A stretch of 64,000 nt of DNA from Syntrophomonadaceae bacterium (lineage in GTDB: Bacteria > Bacillota > Syntrophomonadia > Syntrophomonadales > Syntrophomonadaceae). A model generated the notes under the pieces. That model had not been told where the DNA came from, did not search any database, and saw nothing but the letters and a program-made list of their open reading frames with translations. Where the stretch lies: the NCBI GenBank assembly GCA_012520725.1, contig JAAYNQ010000067.1:1-64000 (forward strand). Direction: 5' to 3'. Positions 45,138 to 53,119 of the stretch are shown here, one piece after another (positions within the stretch are counted from its first letter, which is position 1; each line of letters opens with the position of its first letter). A program made the translations under genes and the position numbers.

Positions 45138-46310
45138 TTGAGAAAAAGAGCTGTTTTAATAGTCTTGGATGGAGTAGGGGTAGGTGAGATGAGGGATAGC
45201 TATCAGTATGGCGATCAAGGCAGCCATTCACTTAAGAATACCGCTTTGGCGGTAGGGGGCTTGAAAATCCCCAACCTGCAAAAGCTGGGTCTGGGCAATA
45301 TAGATGCTATACCCGGGGTGGAACCCGCTATCAAGCCTGCTGCTGCCTATGGAAAAATGGAAGAAAGATCCTGCGGCAAAGACAGTACTGTAGGCCATTG
45401 GGAAATGATGGGCTTGATCAAGGAAAAAGCTTTTCCTACTTATCCTGAAGGCTTCCCCCAGCAGATCATTGATGAATTCGAAAGGGCGATAGGAAGAAAA
45501 ACCATTGGCAACAAGGTAGCTTCCGGTACCCAGATCATAAATGAATTGGGAGCAGAACATATAAAGACTGGCTATCCAATAGTGTATACTTCAGCCGACA
45601 GTGTATTTCAAATTGCCGCCCATGAAGAGGTGGTACCGGTGGAGCAATTATACCAGTGGTGCCAGATTGCCCGGGGGATCTTACTGGGCGAGCATGGGGT
45701 GGGCCGGGTGATAGCCAGGCCTTTTATAGGTAAACCCGGCACTTGTACCAGGACTAGTAATCGCCATGATTTCTCCCTGGAACCGGGGAGAAATGTGCTG
45801 GATATACTGCTGGATAACGGGATGACAGTTATTGGGGTAGGCAAAATAAAGGATCTATTCGCTGGTCGGGGATTAAGTGAATCGTATCCTACCAGCAGCA
45901 ACCAGGAAGGGATTCAGAAATTGCTGGAATTGGTGCAGGAGGGCAGGGGAGACCTGATATTCGCCAATCTGCTGGATTTTGATCAGACTTATGGCCATCG
46001 TAATGATGCCTCAGGCTATGCTGCCGCCCTGGAAGAATTTGACCAGGGTCTGGGAAAGCTGCTGGAATACCTGGGGCCGAAAGATTTACTGTTTATTACC
46101 GCTGATCACGGCAATGATCCCACCACCCCAAGTACTGACCATTCCCGGGAATATGTTCCCCTACTGGTATATGGTCGGCCCATCCGGGGGGGAATAGATT
46201 TGGGAGTCAGAGGATGTTTTGCGGATCTGGGCCGGACTATTGCTGATTATCTGGAAGTTGACGCATCAGGATTAGCTGGCGAGAGTTTCTGGGATTCGAT
46301 CAGAGCTTAA
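45138..46310 (+). CDS. deoB: Phosphopentomutase
   Basis: Interconverts ribose/deoxyribose 1- and 5-phosphates in nucleoside breakdown. The 390-residue alkaline-phosphatase-fold enzyme shows [13 protein letters not shown], the phosphoacceptor Thr region [11 protein letters not shown], and the metal-binding TADHGNDP and [11 protein letters not shown]. The frame is open from 45060, but GGGAGG at 45125-45130 and family length support TTG 45138. It is followed by a pyrimidine-nucleoside phosphorylase gene. Confidence 0.94.
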   Translation: MRKRAVLIVLDGVGVGEMRDSYQYGDQGSHSLKNTALAVGGLKIPNLQKLGLGNIDAIPGVEPAIKPAAAYGKMEERSCGKDSTVGHWEMMGLIKEKAFPTYPEGFPQQIIDEFERAIGRKTIGNKVASGTQIINELGAEHIKTGYPIVYTSADSVFQIAAHEEVVPVEQLYQWCQIARGILLGEHGVGRVIARPFIGKPGTCTRTSNRHDFSLEPGRNVLDILLDNGMTVIGVGKIKDLFAGRGLSESYPTSSNQEGIQKLLELVQEGRGDLIFANLLDFDQTYGHRNDASGYAAALEEFDQGLGKLLEYLGPKDLLFITADHGNDPTTPSTDHSREYVPLLVYGRPIRGGIDLGVRGCFADLGRTIADYLEVDASGLAGESFWDSIRA

Positions 46311-46404
46311 GGGATAAAGGCTTGAGCTGGGCTTGAAATTTATTAAGCAGATCAGTGTTGATGGCCAATAGGTCATGGGGCTTGCAGTGAATAAGGAGTC
46401 ATAA

Positions 46405-47709
46405 ATGAATTTTCAGGATATTATCAGAAAAAAAAGAGATGGTCACAGCTTGAGTAAGATAGAGATCGACTATTTGGTCAAGGGAATCAGCGATGGCTCG
46501 CTGCCGGACTACCAGATTGCCGCCTGGGCTATGGCCGTATACTTCCAGGGTATGGATGATAGAGAAACCCGGGACCTGGCTATAGCCATGGCTTACTCCG
46601 GAGAGGTAGTAGATTTATCCTTTATTCCCGGGGTCAAGGTAGATAAGCACAGTACTGGAGGGGTGGGAGACAAAACCACTCTGCTTCTTACTCCTCTGGT
46701 GGCTGCCGCCGGTATACCGGTGGCCAAGATGTCCGGGCGAGGTCTGGGTCACACCGGAGGAACAGTGGATAAGTATCTTTCCATATCCGGCTTTCAAGCG
46801 GAACGGAAATATTCTGACTTTATAAAACAGGTGCAAGAGGTGGGAGCAGCCGTGGTTTCTCAGAGCGGAAACCTGGTTCCAGCCGATAAGAGATTATATG
46901 CTATAAGGGATGTAACTGCAACCGTGGAAAGCATTCCCTTAATTGCTTCCAGTATAATGAGCAAAAAAATAGCCGCCGGAGCCAATAGTATCGTTCTGGA
47001 TGTTAAAGTAGGATCAGGTGCTTTTATGAAAGAGCAGGAGAAAGCTGAGGAACTGGCCCGGCTTATGGTGGAAATCGGGAAAAAGGCAGGCCGCCGGGTA
47101 ATTGCTATACTCAGCGATATGGAACAGCCCCTGGGACGAATGGTGGGTAATGCTTTAGAGGTAAGGGAAGTCATCGATACTCTTCAAGGCCGGGGTCCTG
47201 AGGATCTGCTGGACTTGTCCCTGGTTCTGGCTTCCTATATGTTGATACTGGGTGAGAAAACTTCCAGCCTGGAAGAAGCCAGGCAATGGATAAGTGAGAT
47301 CTTGGTCTCAGGCCGGGGATGGGAGAAATTTCAGGAGATGATTCGGGCCCAGGGAGGAGAGTTGAAGGATGAACTGGACAACTACGGACTTCCTAAAGCC
47401 CAATACCAAAAGGAGGTAATAGCAGAAAAGAGCGGGTATGTAAGTAATCTTAATGCCTTTTTAATAGGCCATTCCGCCATGCTCTTGGGGGCAGGCAGGG
47501 CCAGGCTGGAGGATGATATTGATTATGCAGTGGGGATAGAATTATTAAAAAAACCGGGAGATTTAGTACAGGCCGGGGAGGCCCTGGCCCTGTTGCATTT
47601 AAATGATGAGAAGCGTATGGAATCAGCCCTCCTGCAGGTTTCCCAGGCTTATCAAATTACTCCTAATAAGCCCCAAAAGCCAAAACTTATATTAGATATA
47701 ATCCAATAA
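46405..47709 (+). CDS. pdp: Pyrimidine-nucleoside phosphorylase
   Basis: Phosphorolysis of uridine/thymidine to base plus (deoxy)ribose-1-phosphate. The 434-residue protein carries the diagnostic VDKHSTGGVGDKTTL (phosphate binding), KMSGRGLGHTGGTVDK and a C-terminal domain (about 345-434). It could feed the deoB product path, and the upstream BMP-type importer may supply nucleosides. ATG after AAGGAGTC. Confidence 0.93.
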   Translation: MNFQDIIRKKRDGHSLSKIEIDYLVKGISDGSLPDYQIAAWAMAVYFQGMDDRETRDLAIAMAYSGEVVDLSFIPGVKVDKHSTGGVGDKTTLLLTPLVAAAGIPVAKMSGRGLGHTGGTVDKYLSISGFQAERKYSDFIKQVQEVGAAVVSQSGNLVPADKRLYAIRDVTATVESIPLIASSIMSKKIAAGANSIVLDVKVGSGAFMKEQEKAEELARLMVEIGKKAGRRVIAILSDMEQPLGRMVGNALEVREVIDTLQGRGPEDLLDLSLVLASYMLILGEKTSSLEEARQWISEILVSGRGWEKFQEMIRAQGGELKDELDNYGLPKAQYQKEVIAEKSGYVSNLNAFLIGHSAMLLGAGRARLEDDIDYAVGIELLKKPGDLVQAGEALALLHLNDEKRMESALLQVSQAYQITPNKPQKPKLILDIIQ

Positions 47710-47735
47710 AATGCTATACAACAAGGGGGAGTAGG

Positions 47736-47753
47736 AGACATACCTGTATGTCT
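47736..47753. promoter_or_regulatory. 18-bp palindrome upstream of the CoA-transferase gene
   Basis: AGACATACCTGTATGTCT is a perfect palindrome over 18 bases, 47 bp before the ATG. Its size and symmetry are typical of operators for dimeric repressors such as TetR-type regulators. No terminator T-run follows and the two-base centre makes an RNA hairpin unlikely. The regulator is not in the window. Confidence 0.6.
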
Positions 47754-47800
47754 TAATTGAAAAAGCTTTAACTCGTATATTAATCTTGAGGAGGAATAAT

Positions 47801-49141
47801 ATGCGGTTAATGAACAGAGCAGGAGACACAAACAGGGGAAATTGGCAGCAGGAGTATAATAAAAAAATTTGCACTCCTGAAGAGGCGCTATCAGTAATCC
47901 GGGACCATGATACCATTGCCATGGCAGGAGGAAACGTGGTGCCGGAAGCCTTGGTCAAGGCTTTGAGTCAAAAAGGCAATAGCTGGCAGCAGCTTTCGCT
48001 GCTGGTTAATTTTGCTTTGAAACGCTATGACTTTATGGATCCCAGCTATAAGGAGAACTTTAGCATCGAGACGGCCTTTGTGGGCCCCATGGAAAGAAAT
48101 TGCATTCAGGAAGGGATTAGCAGTTACGTCCCCATCCACCTTCAGCAATTGGGACATTGGCTGGATTATAGAAAACCCAATGTAGTAGCCTGTTCAGTTA
48201 CTCCACCCGATGCTGATGGTTATATGAACAGATCCTGTTATGCCGGCTTATGTCATCGGAGGGCCTTTGAAAAAGCCCGGACCGTAATTGTGGAAGTTAA
48301 TCAAAATCTGCCTTGGCTCTGTGGGGATGACTTTAAAATCCATGTTTCGGAAGTAGATTATATTATAGAAAATAATTATGAACCCGTGGAAACCCAGGAT
48401 ATTCCTATAACCCAAACCGAAAAATTAATTGCTGCCCATATTGCAGATATGATAGACAACGGTTCCACCATTCAACTGGGCCTGGGAGGATTGGCCAATG
48501 CAGTTGGATATTTTCTCAGAGACAAGAGGAACCTGGGAGTTCACGGGGAAGTAATTTCTAATTCCATAATGGACCTGCTTATTGCTGGTGCAGTTGATGG
48601 CTCAAGAAAGAGCCTGCACCGGGGTAAGGTTTTAGGATGTTACCTGGTGGGAAATCGCAAATTGTGGGATTTTGTTGACCGTAATGAGGATTTTTTGTTC
48701 TGTGAGGTTGAATATATAAATGATCCCAGGGTAATAGCCCAAAATGATAATCTGATTTCCATTAATAATACCTTGATGGTGGATTTGACCGGGCAGGCGG
48801 CTTCCGAATCCATTGGTACCTATCAATATAGTGGTACCGGCGGACAGGTGAATTTTGTTCAAGGAGCCACCCAATCCAGAGGCGGAAAAAGCATACTGGC
48901 TTTGAGTTCCACCTACCAGGATAAAGAGGGCCAGCTGAGGTCCAAAATAGTACCGGTTTTTCCTGAAGGGACCATAGTCAGTACTTCGCGCAATGATGTG
49001 GAATATATCGTGACTGAATATGGTGTAGCTTGTTTAAAGTGGAAGAGCCTGGCGGAAAGGGTTAAAGAATTGATCCGTATTGCCCACCCGGATTTTCGTT
49101 ACCAATTAAAATTTGCAGCCGCTAAGAACCATTGGATATAG
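47801..49141 (+). CDS. Acetyl-CoA hydrolase/transferase family CoA-transferase
   Basis: Likely moves CoA between an acyl-CoA and acetate; butyryl-CoA:acetate or 4-hydroxybutyrate CoA-transferases belong here. The 446-residue protein has two related domains; the catalytic Glu is expected in LGVHGEVISN, and the CoA-binding loop in IQLGLGGLANAVG. The AAGGG-type Shine-Dalgarno GAGGAGG precedes ATG 47801. A perfect 18-bp palindrome upstream suggests repression control. In a syntrophic fatty-acid oxidiser this enzyme would activate butyrate, but the substrate is inferred. Confidence 0.78.
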   Translation: MRLMNRAGDTNRGNWQQEYNKKICTPEEALSVIRDHDTIAMAGGNVVPEALVKALSQKGNSWQQLSLLVNFALKRYDFMDPSYKENFSIETAFVGPMERNCIQEGISSYVPIHLQQLGHWLDYRKPNVVACSVTPPDADGYMNRSCYAGLCHRRAFEKARTVIVEVNQNLPWLCGDDFKIHVSEVDYIIENNYEPVETQDIPITQTEKLIAAHIADMIDNGSTIQLGLGGLANAVGYFLRDKRNLGVHGEVISNSIMDLLIAGAVDGSRKSLHRGKVLGCYLVGNRKLWDFVDRNEDFLFCEVEYINDPRVIAQNDNLISINNTLMVDLTGQAASESIGTYQYSGTGGQVNFVQGATQSRGGKSILALSSTYQDKEGQLRSKIVPVFPEGTIVSTSRNDVEYIVTEYGVACLKWKSLAERVKELIRIAHPDFRYQLKFAAAKNHWI

Positions 49142-49573
49142 AGGTTTTTGAGGGGCTAACAGTTTACAGCATCATATAGTCATATAAGCTGGGAGATATA
49201 TCTGCCAGCTTCTTTTTATATCTTAGAAGGCTTATTTATACACCGCCAAAAGTGTTCCCCCCTTTTACACGCCCTGTAAAGAGGCTGTTACGGATGTTGG
49301 AACCGGGCTTACCAAAAGTACAGGAGAATACATAGCTACTGGGGGAATCCCCGAAAAGAGCTGGGAAATATTAAGCAAATAATCTGCTGCTCTTGGTCCT
49401 GCAGCGATCAATCGACTAGCTGGCGACTTTTGCTGACCTTATTTGGGGGTTCATTGTCTTCTAAGCCTAAGAACAGCAAGTCCAAGCTTTTTCAGGCTGC
49501 CAGGCAGTTGGAATAATAGCATCTTGCCTCCAATATAATTAATAAACTACTTTTTCAGGAGGTGCAGACCTGT
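49142..49573. other. CoA-transferase-dacF intergenic region
   Basis: 432 bp. It opens with a terminator (separate entry). The rest (49218-49556) has no open frame of note but contains short inverted repeats: TTTACA-CGCCC-TGTAAA near 49264-49280 and GGGGAATCCCC near 49345-49355. It may hold the dacF promoter or a small RNA; I see nothing I can name. AGGAGGTG at 49557-49564 belongs to dacF. Confidence 0.5.
49186..49217 (+). terminator. Rho-independent terminator after the CoA-transferase
   Basis: AAGCTGG (49186-49192) pairs with CCAGCTT (49205-49211), with an inner AGATA/TATCT extension, followed by CTTTTTATAT. Confidence 0.85.
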
Positions 49574-50719
49574 ATGCCGGGTAAAAGACGAACTGCTTTG
49601 GTGCTGCTTCTTGCATTTTGTTGCTGTTTTCTGCTGCCCGTGACAGTTAAAGCAGATGTCGTTGAAGTATCGGCTGAAAGTTATGTTTTAATGGATGCTG
49701 ATTCAGGCAAGATACTGTTAGCCAAGAACGAGGATAAAAGACTGCCACCGGCCAGCATGACTAAAATTATGACCCTGATCTTAGCCTTGGAGGACCTGCA
49801 GGAAGGAAAGGTTGGACTAAAAGATAAGGTGATAGCTAGTGAAAATGCATGGAAAATGGGGGGATCCCAGGTTTATCTGGAACCGGGGGAAGAAATGACC
49901 TTCGAGGATATGCTCATAGCTATTGCGGTAGGATCAGCCAATGATGCCTGTGTGGCAGTAGCTGAACATCTGGAAGGTACCCACCAAAACTTTGTTCAGC
50001 GTATGAACGAAAAAGCCAAGAGCATGGGCCTTAAGAATACCAATTTCATTAATGCCTATGGTCTTACTGCAGAAGGTCATTACAGCAGTGCCCTGGATAT
50101 GGCTATCATGGCCCGCTACGCTTTAGAGGTACCTAAAATGTTGGAATATACATCCATAAAAGAATACAATTTGCGGCAGGGTGAATTCAAGCTCTTTAAT
50201 ACCAACAAATTGTTATGGTGGTTCGAAGGGACTGATGGTTTTAAAACCGGGTGGACTGACGAAGCCAAGTATTGCTTAACCTCTACGGTAAAAAGAGACG
50301 ATTTGCGTTTAATTGCAGTGGTTATGGCTTCTCCGGTTGCTCAAAGCCATTTTCGGGATTCTATGCAGTTATTCAATTATGGTTTTGCCAAATACAGTTT
50401 TAAATCCTTTTTTGCCCCTGGTAGCACCTGTGGTACGGTTCGGGTAGGTAAAGGGGCTCAAGATCAGGTGGAGGTAGTAGCAGGGGAAAATGCGGGAGTT
50501 ATATGTGCCAAGGGAGAAGAAAAGAAGATAAGCTATAAGAAGAGCCTTAGTGATTATATTGATGCTCCGGTAAAAGCAGGACAAAAACTGGGTGAACTCA
50601 TGATCTACCAGGACCAGGAGCTGCTGAAAAAAGTAAATTTGAATGCTGCCCAGGATATTGAGCGAGGAGGCTTATTAAGGCAGTTTTTGAAAATGATTGC
50701 TGAAACCTATCTTTTATAA
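49574..50719 (+). CDS. dacF: D-alanyl-D-alanine carboxypeptidase, DacF type
   Basis: Penicillin-binding carboxypeptidase that trims peptidoglycan side chains, here probably in the forespore. The 381-residue protein has a signal peptide (LVLLLAFCCCFLLPVTVKA), the active-site SxxK as PASMTKIM, SxN as SANDAC and KTG as FKTGWTD, and a C-terminal PBP5-type domain with an amphipathic end. Its location before spoIIAA matches B. subtilis dacF. ATG 49574 is chosen from AGGAGGTG; a GTG at 49562 is too close. Confidence 0.92.
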   Translation: MPGKRRTALVLLLAFCCCFLLPVTVKADVVEVSAESYVLMDADSGKILLAKNEDKRLPPASMTKIMTLILALEDLQEGKVGLKDKVIASENAWKMGGSQVYLEPGEEMTFEDMLIAIAVGSANDACVAVAEHLEGTHQNFVQRMNEKAKSMGLKNTNFINAYGLTAEGHYSSALDMAIMARYALEVPKMLEYTSIKEYNLRQGEFKLFNTNKLLWWFEGTDGFKTGWTDEAKYCLTSTVKRDDLRLIAVVMASPVAQSHFRDSMQLFNYGFAKYSFKSFFAPGSTCGTVRVGKGAQDQVEVVAGENAGVICAKGEEKKISYKKSLSDYIDAPVKAGQKLGELMIYQDQELLKKVNLNAAQDIERGGLLRQFLKMIAETYLL

Positions 50720-50732
50720 TTGGAATTTTGTG

Positions 50733-50761
50733 GAAGGAATTTCCCCTCCCGGCTAGAATTG
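50733..50761 (+). promoter_or_regulatory. Candidate sigma-H promoter of the spoIIA operon
   Basis: GAAGGAATT (50733-50741) fits RNAGGAWWW perfectly; after 11 nt, CTAGAATTG (50753-50761) contains the core GAAT of the -10. The B. subtilis spoIIA operon is also sigma-H dependent. Expected transcript start about 50767. Confidence 0.6.
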
Positions 50762-50791
50762 ATAATATGTCAGGGTAAAAGCGGGAGGGGA
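50742..50791 (+). promoter_or_regulatory. Inverted repeat pairing promoter spacer with the spoIIAA Shine-Dalgarno
   Basis: TCCCCTCCCG (50742-50751) is the exact reverse complement of CGGGAGGGGA (50782-50791), which contains the spoIIAA ribosome-binding site. The left arm lies between the -35 and -10 boxes and so would be absent from mRNA started there but present in read-through from dacF. Confidence 0.6.
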
Positions 50792-50797
50792 TAAAAA

Positions 50798-51139
50798 ATG
50801 GAGCTTGAATTAAAGCAGGTAAGAAATACGCTGATAGTCAGAATTGAAGGCGAATTGGACATGCTGGCAGCAGATCAGATACGAGAAGATATTGATAAAA
50901 AGATAGACAATAGCGAAATAAAGAATTTAATATTAAATCTGGAAAAGGTCACTTTTATAGACAGCTCAGGCTTGGGTATGATAATAGGTCGTTATAAAAA
51001 GCTCAAGGGCAAGAATGGACGGATGTTTATTGCCGGAGCCAGGCCCCAGGTAGAGAAAATTTTGTATTTTTCCGGTATTAACAAGTTAATTAGCGTGTAC
51101 CGGAATGAACAGGATATAATTAATCTTCAAGGGAGGTGA
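50798..51139 (+). CDS. spoIIAA: Anti-anti-sigma factor SpoIIAA
   Basis: STAS-domain protein that releases sigma-F by binding SpoIIAB. The 113-residue product contains FIDSSGLGMIIGRYK, where Ser57 corresponds to the residue phosphorylated by SpoIIAB, and ends soon after the STAS helices. ATG 50798 with GGGAGGGG, a site that could be masked in read-through RNA (see inverted repeat). The stop lies within the spoIIAB Shine-Dalgarno region. Confidence 0.95.
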   Translation: MELELKQVRNTLIVRIEGELDMLAADQIREDIDKKIDNSEIKNLILNLEKVTFIDSSGLGMIIGRYKKLKGKNGRMFIAGARPQVEKILYFSGINKLISVYRNEQDIINLQGR

Positions 51140-51159
51140 ATTCCAGCACAGACTGGAAT
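51140..51159 (+). promoter_or_regulatory. Hairpin between the Shine-Dalgarno and start codon of spoIIAB
   Basis: AAGGGAGGTGA (51129-51139) is followed by ATTCCAG (51140-51146), loop CACAGA and CTGGAAT (51153-51159); ATG is at 51165. Linear spacing is 25 nt; folding the 7-bp hairpin leaves 5 nt, a workable spacing. Confidence 0.6.
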
Positions 51160-51164
51160 CTAAC

Positions 51165-51611
51165 ATGAATGTAAGAAATTATTGTAAACTGGAAATAATG
51201 AGTCTGCCGGAAAATGTCTCTTTTGCCCGGGCTTGTGTTGGTGCCTTCGCTTCTCAGCTGGGATGTACCCTGGAAGAAATCGATGAAATAAAGCTGGTGG
51301 TCTCAGAAGCTGTGTCCAACAGCATAATTCATGCCTATGAAAATCGAGGAACTGAGTTAATAACCATTGTTGTTAGCTTGCTGGATGGACGAACCCTGGA
51401 AATCATCGTAGAGGATTATGGCAAGGGTATAGAGGATGTAGCCCGGGTACTGCAGCCATCCTATTCCAGTGAGCCAAGCCGAATGGGTCTGGGTTTCTCT
51501 TTCATGAAGTCTTTTATGGATGAGTTGGAAGTGATCAGCCGTCCAGGTGAGGGCACCAGTGTACAGATGCGAAGAAGTTTTGTGAGCAAAGACAACGAAG
51601 CTTATGCTTAA
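51165..51611 (+). CDS. spoIIAB: Anti-sigma F factor / kinase SpoIIAB
   Basis: Holds sigma-F inactive and phosphorylates SpoIIAA. The 148-residue GHKL-fold protein has the N-box EAVSNSIIHAYEN, EDYGKGIEDV and the ATP-lid segment SRMGLGFSFMKSFMDEL. The N-terminus aligns with known SpoIIAB if translation begins at ATG 51165, even though the Shine-Dalgarno is 25 nt away with a hairpin between. Confidence 0.95.
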   Translation: MNVRNYCKLEIMSLPENVSFARACVGAFASQLGCTLEEIDEIKLVVSEAVSNSIIHAYENRGTELITIVVSLLDGRTLEIIVEDYGKGIEDVARVLQPSYSSEPSRMGLGFSFMKSFMDELEVISRPGEGTSVQMRRSFVSKDNEAYA

Positions 51612-51623
51612 GGGGGAGATAAA

Positions 51624-52355
51624 ATGTCCTCCTTGAATTCATTTCATGATAATGAGAACCTGATAGTCAAAGCCCAGGCAGGTGACGAAATAGCCCGGGC
51701 TCAGGTTCACGAAGCCAATATTGGCCTGGTATATATGGTTTTGGAAAAGTTTAAGAACACCTCCTATGAATATGAAGACCTGTTTCAGGTAGGATCTATT
51801 GGACTATTAAAAGCTATAGACAAATTTGACTTCAGCTATGGGGTTAGGTTTTCCACCTATGCGGTACCCATGATAATCGGAGAAATCAAAAAGTTTCTGC
51901 GGGATGATGGAATAGTAAAGGTTCAACGAGGCCTAAAAGAGACCTACAGCAAGATACGTTGGGCTCAGGACCATCTAAGAGGTGAGCTGGGGCGAGAACC
52001 AGGTGTGGATGAAATCGCCTGCTTGCTGGATATGGATAAAGAGGATATCGTCATATCCATTGAAGCCTGCCAGGCCCCAGCCTATATCAATGATGTTTTA
52101 CCCCGGGAGGAAAATGACAATCTCTCCCTCCTGGATCGATTAACCGCCAATGAAGGCAATGTGATGATGCTGGAAAAAATAGCCTTGCGAGAAGCATTGG
52201 CTGCCCTGGATGAGCGAGAAAGGGAGGTGATAATAAGGAGATATTTTAAGGATGAGACTCAATCTCTGATTGCAGCAGATATCGGTGTCTCACAGGTACA
52301 GGTTTCTCGAATAGAAAAAAGTGCCATTAAGAAACTAAAGAAACTTCTGGAATGA
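51624..52355 (+). CDS. sigF: RNA polymerase sigma-F factor
   Basis: First forespore-specific sigma factor. The 243-residue protein has region 2 (YEYEDLFQVGSIGLLKAIDKFD, FSTYAVPMIIGEIKKFLRDDG, each in family form), region 3 and a region 4 helix-turn-helix (QSLIAADIGVSQVQVSRIEKSA). The spoIIAA-spoIIAB-sigF order is universal in spore formers. A terminator follows 20 bp after the stop. Confidence 0.96.
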   Translation: MSSLNSFHDNENLIVKAQAGDEIARAQVHEANIGLVYMVLEKFKNTSYEYEDLFQVGSIGLLKAIDKFDFSYGVRFSTYAVPMIIGEIKKFLRDDGIVKVQRGLKETYSKIRWAQDHLRGELGREPGVDEIACLLDMDKEDIVISIEACQAPAYINDVLPREENDNLSLLDRLTANEGNVMMLEKIALREALAALDEREREVIIRRYFKDETQSLIAADIGVSQVQVSRIEKSAIKKLKKLLE

Positions 52356-52375
52356 TGAAAGGGAGTTTTCCAGCT

Positions 52376-52404
52376 AGAGCCGATAAGGCTCTTTTTTATT
52401 TTTT
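52376..52404 (+). terminator. Rho-independent terminator after sigF
   Basis: AGAGCC (52376-52381), loop GATAA, GGCTCT (52387-52392), followed by a long T-rich run. Confidence 0.92.
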
Positions 52405-52624
52405 ATATAGGGAATCAAGGATGGATTGGAATTAAAAAGCATAATCGGCCATTAAAGTAGAGAAAATATTGAAGAAGATCAGCCTGATTAAGGAACTAGC
52501 CCATAGTAAACCCCAGATGGCATAGGGATTAGCAGCTTATAGCCAAAAGCATAGATCTTAAGGGACTGCAAATGCATAAGAAAAGCTTGGAAAGTCAATA
52601 ATATCTTATCGGGAGGCGATGAGT

Positions 52625-53089
52625 TTGAATGTTGACGCCAAAAAAATGCATCAAATAGAGATACAGGAGTATCAGAATCTGGTGGACGGGATAAAGCCCA
52701 AACCCGATGTGCTTAAAAACTGTATATGGGCTTTCCTGGTAGGTGGGGCAATTTGTGCTTTGGGCCAGCTGATGCTTAATTATCTCCTGAGCTTGGGAAT
52801 GAGCAGGATTGATGCCAGTTCAACAGTTTCCTGTATAATGATTTTTCTGGCCGCTTTTTTTACTGGCATAGGGATTTATGACGAATTAGGTAAAAGGGCC
52901 GGGGCCGGGTCCATAGTGCCGATTACCGGCTTTGCCAATGCTATCGTTGCTTCGGCCATGGAATACAAGCGAGAGGGATATATTTTTGGAGTAGGGGCTA
53001 GAATATTCAGTGTAGCAGGACCTACTCTGGTATTCGGCTTTGCTGTAGCGGTATTGATAGGTTTAATCAAAGTCTTCTTGAGTTCTTAA
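52625..53089 (+). CDS. spoVAC: Stage V sporulation protein AC
   Basis: Membrane protein of the SpoVA channel for dipicolinic acid uptake into spores and release in germination. The 154-residue product has an N-terminal cytosolic part (HQIEIQEYQNLVDGIKPKPD) and about four hydrophobic segments. GGGAGG at 52611-52616 is too close to an in-frame ATG 52619, so TTG 52625 is preferred. It starts the spoVA operon; spoVAA and spoVAB are absent, as in many Clostridia. Confidence 0.92.
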   Translation: MNVDAKKMHQIEIQEYQNLVDGIKPKPDVLKNCIWAFLVGGAICALGQLMLNYLLSLGMSRIDASSTVSCIMIFLAAFFTGIGIYDELGKRAGAGSIVPITGFANAIVASAMEYKREGYIFGVGARIFSVAGPTLVFGFAVAVLIGLIKVFLSS

Positions 53090-53119
53090 TTCGGAAGATG
53101 TAAAAGGTGGAATGGATGA

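Noticed and set aside
52573-52602. Sigma-G promoter for spoVAC (GCATA, 17 nt, CAATAAT)
   Set aside because: The -35 fits but the -10 matches only about two of five defined positions of CATNNTA, so I do not report it as a feature.
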